This document shows, one piece after another, positions 1 through 64,000 of a DNA stretch of 64,000 nt (position 1 is the stretch's first letter; each line of letters begins with the position of its first letter). Made by a program: the position numbers and the translations under genes. The DNA lies in NCBI GenBank assembly GCA_054601695.1, contig BAAHQB010000165.1, positions 1 to 64,000 of the forward strand, written 5' to 3'. Under the pieces are notes generated by a model that ran no database searches, had not been told where the DNA came from, and worked only from the letters and a program-made list of their open reading frames with translations. The DNA is from Amorphochlora amoebiformis (Eukaryota; Cercozoa; Chlorarachniophyceae).

Positions 1-38
1 CGCTTATAACAATCTCATCCCTCACGCTATGGAGGATC

Positions 39-76
<38 letters not shown>

Positions 77-145
77 ATATGTTTATATGACACACAGGCT
101 AACGCTTATAACAATCTCATCCCTCATGCTATGGAGGATCTATGT

Positions 146-192
<47 letters not shown>

Positions 193-207
193 TTATATGA
201 CACACAG
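1..207 (+). repeat. Decayed 5'-edge copies of the exon at 208
   Basis: Partial copies at 1-43 and about 83-144 repeat the acceptor context (gacacacag) and the first ~43 nt of exon 208-260, and break off into (TA)n. The full exon is the third and most downstream copy. Confidence 0.8.
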
Positions 208-4021
<3,814 letters not shown>

Positions 4022-4122
4022 CTACCGCTTATAATTAAACTTTAAGTATAGATTTCGAGACTATTCGAGGTATTTTAGTCTATTCTAGCTATCTTAGACA
4101 TTTTAGGTATTTTAGGAGAGCA

Positions 4123-18619
<14,497 letters not shown>

Positions 18620-20513
18620 CTACTCCGATTGTATTCTAGATATAGATATTACAATATAGCTCCCGGAGGCCCAATTAGTCATAGATTAAACCTACGGAGG
18701 CGAAGTTCTCAAGGTATGTGTATACTGTTATCTGGAATATGAGGCGGGAAATATCCAGCTGAGGGTGAGAAATGCGCTCAGCCGAACTTATTCTTCGATT
18801 GACGGTTTGTAATAATAAGTCGGCTAGTTTATAGATAGAAGAAGCTTCTTGCTCTCTCTGTACTAAGACCTGCATGACATATGAATTAATTGAAAATTTT
18901 CACACTGTAGTAAACAGATTTGATTGAATTCGTACCCACCCAGCTTGTACATATATATACATGTACTAGCTTACGGTCTCATTATTTATGCTAGTTTTCC
19001 CTCCAGATCCTCTGAAATTGTATATTAAGCTAGATTATTATTTAAGTACATGAACGGTTCAGTACAACATTACATTTAGATCTAAAGTCTAGAGATTGTA
19101 TTGTTTTACTATAGTCTTCTACTCACTAGAATATAAGTCTATTGAACTAGTATAAGGCGACTAACACATATAAGGTACCTTCAAATATGTAATACCAACA
19201 CTACGTACGTACGTATATACATCAGTACTACAATCATAGTACGAACTTTCACTAGCCACAAACATACGTACCAACATACGTACCAACATACGTACCAACA
19301 TACGTACCAACATACGTACCAACATACGTACCAACATCTAGAGCATGCATCCATGCATGTACATGCGTATCAACAGAGACATGAGCACTCGGACGATTCA
19401 TGCTGACAGACAGTGTTCAAGTTTAACTTCAAATATAAAATAACAACTTCATCACATGTATCTATGATGAAAAAGCAACAATGGTCACTTTACAGCGTGT
19501 CTACGTTCGGTGGGAGAGTATTAGAAATTATGTCCGCAAAAATTATTTAGAGCCTGGCACTAAACTAAACTAACTAGAGCCAGCAGTAGTCATTATTTAG
19601 CCTAACGCATATATACAAACATCATCTAGATCATCAATCATAACCGTGAATATATATCGTATATGTTACATGTATTACTTACTAGTACTAGTACTATGAT
19701 GCTAGATCTAGTATATGCCGTACGTCTCCGGTGACCTAGGTGACATACATACTCTACACACGTTGATCAAGCTTGTTTATATAGATTATCTTGTAGTTCC
19801 TACACTACGGGGCGGGGCGGGGCCCAGCCTAGTGCGGATTTACTAAAACTAACTTAAAAGTACAATTAATTATATTAATGTACCCCCGTTAGTACCCGGA
19901 AATCAATCTCAAACCGTCTTTGAGCTAGTTGAGTTCAGGCCTTAGAGGGTTAGTCAAGAAACAGTTTCCATTATTAGAGGTCCTCGTCTCTACATTAACT
20001 AGATTAAATACGAGAGGACAATTATGCCCCTCATAGCTATAGATGCAGAGTGATAAAAATTTTAATATAATAAGTTAATCTAAATATGTACATGCAGTGA
20101 TAACAGGTAACCGCAGTAGTAATAATGATAGCTGTGCATCGAGTACAAGATAGTAGTAGTACTTCCAATTTTCTCACCCCTGTTTAGCTCAGGCAATATC
20201 ACCATAAAAAAAACACAGTGCACCGGGTACTCAACTCAGTACCCTCATCTCGAGTACTCAGGTACTCGAAGCACAGCTATATATTAACTAACTACAGTAA
20301 AGATTTTGTTGAATTTCCGTACTGGCGACGTCATTCTGGTGACCACATTGGTTGCAGATTGGGAGTTTTAACGTAGTAACCGAACAGAAATCTGGAAAAA
20401 ATCTTCTGATGGGCAGCCCGATTATGCTGTTTGTGTGCGTAAACCGCTGTCATAGTGGAGTCTGGCCGTTCGATTAGATGTATACCAGATATTTGTATTG
20501 TATGCAGGTGAAC
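18620..20513. other. TA-poor spacer between convergent gene 3' ends
   Basis: Ordinary-complexity sequence, unlike the introns, with a 12-bp repeat (19256), a G-rich stretch (19808) and no convincing exon. A 66-codon minus ORF (18875-18675, MQVLVQREQEASSIYK...) is present with no homology I can recognise. Confidence 0.6.
19256..19336 (+). repeat. 12-bp tandem repeat aacatacgtacc
   Basis: Six near-identical units in the spacer between the convergent genes. Confidence 0.9.
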
Positions 20514-29794
<9,281 letters not shown>

Positions 29795-29796
29795 CT

Positions 29797-29894
<98 letters not shown>

Positions 29895-29965
29895 CATACA
29901 CAAGTTTATACATAAAGTCATATAACATTTGTATCGAGTTTGCACTTGATAGAACATGTATATGT

Positions 29966-30035
<70 letters not shown>

Positions 30036-30219
30036 ATTATATATATTATATACTATGGTAGGTAATATTCCCGGATTCGTGTGCGATGTTTTAAAACCAT
30101 ATAAAACGGTATAAAGCCTATTTAAAACATTTAGAATACTATTATTGGCATCCCACTGGGTTATGATGAATATATGTCAGTATGTTTAGTAAATTATATA
30201 ATATATATATATATAGGTA

Positions 30220-30250
<31 letters not shown>

Positions 30251-30683
30251 AATATTTATACCCACATATCAAAGATACCAAGATTCGAAAATGAAATAGC
30301 ATTCTATTCCCTTTTCATAGTACGAATATATGTACTTATGTATAAAATATATGAAACCATAGTAACTAGGGTTCATAGTACGAATATACTATACGTACGT
30401 ATGTATCAAAAATATGAAAATATAGTAATTATATGTATTTTTTCTTGCCTTTGAACAGGGCTAGGATTTATTTTCCACTTTGAGACGGTCGGATATGTAT
30501 ACGTAATAAATGCGTCCAATATGCGCTTAGTAACCTACCATATATGTTCATTTATATTATATATATGTATATGTGTGTGTATATATATATATGTGTGCAT
30601 ATTTGTACAAATGTATGTTATGTGTTTATAAACTCTTTATAAAAAATACATGTAAGTGTGTGTGGTGTATATAAATTTATATA

Positions 30684-30723
<40 letters not shown>

Positions 30724-30737
30724 GACAGTAGGGTATA

Positions 30738-30769
<32 letters not shown>

Positions 30770-30831
30770 ATGACAGTAGGGTACGTAAACGTAATAAAAA
30801 CAAGTCTAATATACGTTTAGTGTCCTAATGT

Positions 30832-30893
<62 letters not shown>

Positions 30894-30898
30894 CGATT

Positions 30899-30973
30899 TT
30901 ATGGACTTTTTTGAATCTCCATGTAACAGTGGATTCGCTTCCTTGGCTCATTTGAGAAAAACTTTCAGTCTAA

Positions 30974-30976
<3 letters not shown>
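30899..30976 (-). CDS. Orphan exon, 78 nt
   Basis: On the minus strand the island begins directly after tatattag and ends GAG|gtatat, the same (TA)n-splice-site junctions as confirmed exons here. It is open in one frame, phase 0 to 0, with pieces [12 protein letters not shown] and [11 protein letters not shown]. No plus-strand AG/GT pair fits. The next island (minus, starting near 30529) also opens in phase 0 with RILDAFITYTYP. Both could be the missing N terminus of the DUF5672 gene. No homology recognised. Confidence 0.35.
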
Positions 30977-31024
<48 letters not shown>

Positions 31025-31025
31025 G

Positions 31026-31067
<42 letters not shown>

Positions 31068-31505
31068 TATATATATATATATATAAAAATGCATGTAATA
31101 TATATATATATATATATGCATATATTATAAATGTATATTTTTATATACAGATAATTACATACACACACACATACATGCATATCGCTTTATTCCTTCACTT
31201 AATGAAAATCTCTTTTTCATTTTTTTCCGCGATTTGGATGAGGGTGATCTTTTGTGTGAAGCCTTGTGTAACCATCTCCCTGTCTTGACGAGCCTCGAGC
31301 AAGCTTCTCTCTCTCTCTCTCTCCTCCCTCTCTTCTCTGTCTCTCTCTCTCCTCCTCCCTCTCTTCTCTCCCCCCCTCTCATTACTGCTGTCTCTCGCTT
31401 TCTCTCTCCATCTCCTTCCTATATCGAGTCAGTTCGGTCTAGTCTCACTTTTGTTTCCAACAAGTGAAGAACATTGATGAAATGATCTGAATGGTAAATT
31501 TGCAG

Positions 31506-31959
31506 ATCGCTTGTCGATTTCTCTTTTCCCTGTCGATTTCGCTCTCTCTCTCCCTCCCTGTGTCTCTTATTATCTCTTTTATTCTCGGGGGTGACCAGAG
31601 TGTGGTTATCGCCATTGCTATCGGGTTCTTCGCCTATCTCCACTGCCGTATGTACTTTATGTCCACTCGATCCTACGTAAAACAAAACAAATACATACGC
31701 ATTTAATCGACTCCCACCGAATGGAGTACCAATTGCTTCATATATGTATCTAAAACGAGAATCCATGTCCTAATTTTCGATTTCACCTGAATCTATAGTA
31801 TTCTGGGTCGATAATATGGCCCCTGATACGCCCCAAGGGTGTCCTGAGGGCCCCAGGAGGAGAGTGACCATTGCGATGTGCATGCAAGAAGCCATCGAAC
31901 CGGCCACACGTAATCGATTTCTGAAACTACAGAATACTAATAAGCCCTTTCATTCGTGA
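31506..31959 (+). CDS. Possible 3' end of a small membrane protein gene
   Basis: Two exons on + join in phase 1: 31506-31647 and 31799-31959 (stop TGA). The first gives a hydrophobic stretch (LPVSLIISFILGG, SVVIAIAIGFFAYLHC), the second a polar tail (FWVDNMAPDTPQGCPEGP, VTIAMCMQEAIEPATRNR). No family recognised. The minus strand is also open across this region (115 codons ending near 31419, with EIGEEPDSNGDNHTL between an AG and a GT) and could instead belong to the N terminus of the DUF5672 gene, so the strand is not settled. Confidence 0.3.
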
Positions 31960-32529
31960 CAAGGTGCAATATCACAAACAGATGTGTGATTCTGGGTTGA
32001 AACTAGTTGAAATTAGCTAAGAATGATCATAAAAGACCCTCTTCATCCGAATATTGGATATCCCGTATATTGGATAAAGATATCCACATATTGAGACGTT
32101 CTATTATGATATTTCAAAATAGAATATATGGCATATCTATTCGAAGATATCAACTAGTATCTATAACTAGATACTCTTTCCTTCCCTCAATAATGGAGTT
32201 TGGAATGGATGGAACAATCTGATCGGGTCTACATAATACCAACACCATCACGGATATTCAGTGACTAAAACCGTGAGCACACTCTCCTACAAAGGCTTTA
32301 GTCTGCTTTCGGTGAATCAGTGTCTCAAATGGAAACCAAAACCATGCAGTGTCCGACCCGCAATCCAATGACCTCTCAACGCCTCCGAAAATTAAGGAAG
32401 TGATTGACTGTGTCCCTCTCCAAGGTCAAACAAAATCTTTTCCCTGTCCTCACCACTGCTTTCCAAGCTCATCAATTTTTAATGTTTGTACAGAAATAAA
32501 ATAGATAATATATGTATATTCTATATGTG

Positions 32530-32582
<53 letters not shown>

Positions 32583-32700
32583 TATACAATATATATATGT
32601 ATATATGTATTATACATATCTCATATGTGTATATGTATATGTATACATATATAGTATTATATTATTGTTATATTGCATATGTAAACTTTAGTAGTATATG

Positions 32701-32778
<78 letters not shown>

Positions 32779-32895
32779 TATACATATATATATAATAGTC
32801 ATGATGATGATATTACATATGTTACATGATATGTATGTGTAAACTGTAAGCACTAGTGACTGAATTCATGTGAATATATGGACTATTATACACAG

Positions 32896-33313
32896 GTTCT
32901 CCACAGGCTAGACAGACTTCGGAACACGTATCCAGGCCAATACGTGATGTGTATGTGCATAAACATAATAATTACTACGGTAGCCATCTAGATTTGGGCA
33001 GTATTAATTGTTATTGATAATAACTTATCAGCATGAATAGTTGTAATTAATCTAGTCAATCATTGCACGGACTCAGTGACCGAGCAGATACTGGACATAC
33101 CTAGACATACCTAGATACATAACTTATGCCATGACCATTTCTACCGCCGAGCAAAGCTCAACTAGCTTAACTCCATTGCATATATATGTTCACACCATTG
33201 CCATTATATTGATAATTTTTAACTCCAGGAACGATTCCGAGCTACGTGACGCTCTATTTGTAACGGTTGAGGTCTTTGCCATCAGACTAGTCAGAGTCAT
33301 TTATACCATTTGA
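32896..33313 (+). CDS. Possible two-exon 3' end of an unknown gene
   Basis: Exon 32896-32948 follows a cacag acceptor and encodes VLHRLDRLRNTYPGQYV in phase 0 to 2; exon 33229-33313 follows aactccag and continues NDSELRDALFVTVEVF to a TGA stop. Phase agrees. The region is free of microsatellite. There is no family match and no upstream exon could be fixed, so this is weak. Confidence 0.25.
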
Positions 33314-33529
33314 GTTCTCTAGATACTAATACGTGTACGGTAGTACACAGTAAGTATACGGCATGTGTATTTGTTTACTCATTGTCAGCCGAATACTACT
33401 AGCATACGTATCATGATGCAGCCGATATATTACAGCGGCTATGCGGCTATGCACCGAGAAGTATAGTGATAACCCAGTGGAGCATTAGCGCTACCTGTAG
33501 GAAATGTAACTGAGTTACACATACGGGAT

Positions 33530-33805
33530 GGGGTATGTGCTTACTGTTGATGACTATATGTGTGTATGTGCTGGATATACTATGCAATTTACGTATTTCA
33601 TATACCGTGTATGGTAGGTGTATGTGTATATGTGCTATATATATTACGGTGTACGTATTTCATATACTGTTTATGGTAGGTGTATGTGTATATGTGCTAT
33701 ATGTGTATGCAATTTACGTATTTCACACACCGTTGTTGGCAGGTTTATGTGTACATTTGCTAGATATGTAATGCAATTTACGTATCTCACCCATGGTTTC
33801 AAGAA
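33530..33805 (+). repeat. ~60-bp tandem repeat
   Basis: Four diverged units built from acgtatttcatataccgt and aggtgtatgtgtatatgtgct. Confidence 0.75.
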
Positions 33806-34032
33806 TATTATATATATATATATATGTATTATATAAATGTATATATATATATATGAATATGTATATATATATATATATATATTATATATTTATTAATATA
33901 TGTATGTATATATATATATATATATATGTGGATATATATATGTACATATATATATATATATACCGTTTATGTATGGATGTATATTATATGTACATATATT
34001 TATAATATATGTATTATATATACGTTATTGGC

Positions 34033-34070
<38 letters not shown>

Positions 34071-34091
34071 TATATCACCAATTATTTAAAT

Positions 34092-34232
<141 letters not shown>

Positions 34233-34390
34233 CACACATATATATATATATGTATATTATATATTATATATATATATATATGTATCCATAATATTTACAT
34301 ATATTTTTCTTCGTGCACATCTTTTCCTTCATGCATATACATATATATATATATATATATACATATATATACATATATTTATATGTATTT

Positions 34391-34445
<55 letters not shown>

Positions 34446-34499
34446 AACATATTTATATGTATATATATACATAAAAACCAAATCGAAATATACCTGCAC

Positions 34500-34955
34500 G
34501 AGATGTCCAGATATACGTTACGATTACAAATATACGTTACGATTACAAACATACGTTACGATTACGAACATACGTTACGATTACAAATATACGTTACGAT
34601 TACAAACTTACGTTACGATTACAAACATACGTTACGATTACAAATATACGTTACGATTACAAACATACGTTACGATTACATACGTTACGATTACAAACAT
34701 ACGTTACGATTACAAACATACGTTACGATTACAGATATACGTTACGATTACGAACATACGTTACGATTACAAATATACGTTTCGATTACAAACATACGTT
34801 ACGATTACAAATATGTACGTTACGATTACAAATATACGTTACGATTACAAACATACGTTAACGATTACAAACATAAGTTACGATTACAAATATACGTTAC
34901 GATTACAAACATACGTTACGATTACAAATATACGTTACGATTACAAATATACCAA
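34500..34955 (+). repeat. 19-bp tandem repeat (atacgttacgattacaaa)
   Basis: About 24 units with minor variants between a (TA)n tract and a TTAGGG block. The long ORF across it is a repeat read-through. Confidence 0.9.
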
Positions 34956-34989
34956 AAATCACTCATTTCTACATTAAGATTTGAGTCAG

Positions 34990-35580
34990 ATAGCGTTAGG
35001 GTTAGAGCTACACTTAGATAGCTTAGGGTTAGGGTTAGGGTTAGGGTTAGGGTTAAAGTCGACTCAGAGTTAGGGTTAGGGTTTGGGTTAAGGATAGGGT
35101 TAGGGTTGGATTATCGTTTTAGGGTTAGGATCAGATTATTTAGCATGTCTTAGTCCGAGGACATAGCTAGGGTTAAGGTTAGGGTTAGGGTTAGGGTTAC
35201 GGAAACAGACAGGGTTGGGGTTGGGTGCTAAGGTTAGGGTTAGGGTTAGGGTTAGGGTTAGGATGAGGGTTAGCGTCAATGCCGAGGTTTAGGGAGTTAG
35301 GGTTAAGGTTAAGTTTTAAAGTTTTTCGGTTGCGTTTAGTGTTAATCTAGGTTAGGGTTCAAGTTATTGATAAGCTTAGGGAGTTAGGGTTAGGTTAGGG
35401 TTAAGGTTAGGGTTACGGTTAGGGAGTTAGGGTTAGGTTAGGGTTAGGGTTAAGGTTAGAGTTTGGGTTTGTTTTAAGGTTAGAGGGTTACGGGGTTGAA
35501 GTTAGGGTTAGGATTAGGGTTTAGGTTTAGGTTAGGGGGTTAAGGTTAGGGCTAGGGTTAGGGTTAGGGTCAGTGGTCAG
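34990..35580 (+). repeat. TTAGGG telomere-like block
   Basis: About 590 bp of TTAGGG units with single-base variants and interruptions; no exon found in it. Confidence 0.85.
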
Positions 35581-35604
35581 ATTTATTCGGCTAGCGTTAT
35601 GGTT

Positions 35605-35647
<43 letters not shown>

Positions 35648-36439
35648 TATATATGTATATATATATATATATTAATATATCTGTGAGAATAAATATATAC
35701 ATCGATATTACACGTATACATATTTGCATTAATGTAGATTGTAGATACATTATGTATATGTTATAACCCTTACATATATATGTATATATACACACATATA
35801 TATTTAGATATATATATATATATATATACATATAATAAATAACATGTACATATGGATATATATATATATATATTATATAACATATATATATGGATATATA
35901 TATGTATATACATATACATATATGTATATATATATATAACATTATATACATATATATATATTATATATATATATATATATGTGTGTATATATTATGTGTA
36001 ACATGTATATAAATATATATGTATGTATGTATGTATATATATGCCTGCAAAACGCGTCTGAGAGCTCTCCCTTGCCAAGCAGGCCTTGCTCTCTTATATA
36101 CATATATGCATATATATATATATATATATATTAAAAATACATACATAAATTCTATATATACATATATCTACATATATATATATGTATATATATAAATAAA
36201 AGGTTTAATAGATGAATTTCATCTATTAAAGACCATATATATATATATATATCAATATATATATATATATATACGTATATAGTATTCTCTATGGATATGA
36301 AAGTAGAGATTTTAAGAGAGATAGAACAGAGAGAGAAATGAACCGAAAACAGGAAAAGACACAAGAAGACAAACGTAAACTCAGAATACGCCAAAAAAAA
36401 AAAAAGAGAACAATCCGAGAAAACCAAAAAAAAAGAGCG

Positions 36440-37313
36440 ACCATCAAAAAAAAGGGAGAGAGAGAGAGAAATTGAGAGAGAGAGAGAGAAATTGAGAGAG
36501 AGAGAAATTGAGAGAGAGAGAAATTGAGAGAGAGAGAAATTGAGAGAGAGAGAGAGAAATTGAGAGAGAGAGAAATTGAGAGAGAGAGAAATTGAGAGAG
36601 AGAGAGAAATTGAGAGAGAGAGAGAAATTGAGAGAGAGAGAGAGAAATTGAGAGGAAGAGAGAAAGAAAAAGAGAGAGAAATTGAGAGAGAGAGAGAGAG
36701 AAAAAGGGAGAGAAATTGAGAGAGAGAGAGAAATAATTGAGAGAGAGAAAAAATTGAGAGAGAGAAAAAATTGAGAGAGAGAAAAAACTGAGAGAGAGAG
36801 AAAGAGAGAAAAATTGAGAGAGAGAGAAAGAGAAAAAGAAAAAAGAGAAAAAATAATTAAGAAAAAAGTGGGAGAAGAAGGGACAGAAAACGAAGAAAGA
36901 AAAGAGTCCCCCAAGAAAAGACATAAGAAAGAAAGACTGAAAGACAGACAGAGAAAGAGAGAAAAGAGAGGGTGAGAAAGATAAAAAAAAAAAAAAAAAG
37001 ACAAAAAAAGAGAGAGGAAGGAAGAGAGAAGAGAGAGAGAAATATTTACAGAAAGAAAGAGAGAGAGAGAGACCAAAAAAAGAAAGGATAGAAAAAGAGA
37101 GAAATAGAGATAAAAAAAGAGAGAACTAGAGAAAAAAAAGAGAGAAATAGAGAGAAAAAAAAAGAGAAAGAAAAAGTGAGAAAAAGAGAGAAAAAGAGGA
37201 AAAAAGAGAGAAAGAGAACAAGTGAGAAAAAGTGAGAAAAAGAGAGAAAAACAGAGGAAAAAGACAGAAAAAGAGAGAAAAAAGACAGAAAAAGAGAGAA
37301 AAAGCGAGAAAAC
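36440..37313 (+). repeat. Polypurine tract and GAGAGAAATT minisatellite
   Basis: Nearly 900 bp almost without pyrimidines apart from the AATTG of a 14-18 bp unit. It starts directly at the donor of ALDH3 exon 37383-37314, so it is pyrimidine-rich intron in the gene's sense. Confidence 0.95.
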
Positions 37314-63378
<26,065 letters not shown>

Positions 63379-63527
63379 CTTGTGAAACCGTTATTGCCCG
63401 TTTTTCCCGATTTTACCGATTTTTTCTCCCCTCCCCCCCCCCCCCTCCCTTCCTCAGGGTCGAGGGGGGTACCATTAGAAGAAAGAGACTTCATCTCTAC
63501 TCGGGTGTTTGCATTGTTTCTGTGATG

Positions 63528-63592
<65 letters not shown>

Positions 63593-64000
63593 GAGTGTAG
63601 ATATGTATATGTATATATATGTATGTATGTATGTATATATGTGTGTATATGTATGTATATAAATATGTATATGTATATATATATATATATATATATAATA
63701 TGAATATACGTAATGTTTATTGCTTGTGTGTATGTGTGTGTGTATATGTATGTATGTATATATATATATATATATATATAGATTTGCCTATATATGTATA
63801 CATATTATGGAAACAATATATATATATATATATATACACATGTAATATATATATATATATATATATATAAATATATATATGTGTGTGTGCAATTACATAT
63901 ATATATGTATACATATATACATAAAGGTAAAAGCTAAGGAAACGGTTAGGGTTATGATTAGGGTTATCTAACACTAACCCTAATATTCGTCATAATCCTA

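Overview
The window is eukaryotic nuclear DNA, probably from a protist or alga; I cannot name the species. Evidence: spliceosomal GT-AG introns, TTAGGG/CCCTAA telomere-type repeats inside introns, split genes with eukaryotic orthologues, and no bacterial signals. Most of it is (TA)n microsatellite, with large telomere-like, (CT)n/(GA)n and (CG)n tracts. Almost all long ORFs are read-through of these repeats (poly-IY, poly-SL, poly-AR) and are not genes.

The real genes are hidden between the repeats as very short exons (about 15 to 142 nt). Exons typically sit between ...TATAG| and |GTATAT..., so the (TA)n tract itself supplies one or both splice sites. Translating the islands and joining only those with matching intron phase recovers: (1) an unrecognised multipass membrane protein on + (exons 208-4021), followed after 102 bp by, or fused to, a second one (4123-18619, 26 exons, 418 codons plus stop); (2) a DUF5672 glycosyltransferase-like gene on - (29794-20514, 16 exons, 3' end complete); (3) a nearly complete class-3 aldehyde dehydrogenase on - (54418-37314, 24 exons, about 474 codons, with the Asn, Glu and Cys catalytic residues); (4) the C-terminal half of a ZIP9 (SLC39A9)-type zinc transporter on - (63378-57782, 8 exons with the stop). 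Two weaker + models lie at 31506-31959 and 32896-33313.

Layout: 1-18.6 kb + membrane protein gene(s); 18.6-20.5 kb a TA-poor spacer between convergent 3' ends; 20.5-29.8 kb DUF5672 (-); 30-37 kb mixed unique sequence, minisatellites and a telomere-like block; 37.3-54.4 kb ALDH3 (-), whose introns hold telomere-like blocks, two long (CG)n tracts and (CT)n; 54.4-57.8 kb spacer with a 46-bp satellite; 57.8-63.4 kb ZIP9 (-).

The most unusual feature is genome-wide in this window: many exons have decayed partial tandem copies of one edge, either the 5' edge with its acceptor on the upstream side or the 3' edge with its donor on the downstream side. This fits repeated duplication with one breakpoint in the exon and the other in the adjacent (TA)n. 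Some copies keep splice sites and phase and could be mutually exclusive exons. All gene models are hand-spliced and need transcript support.
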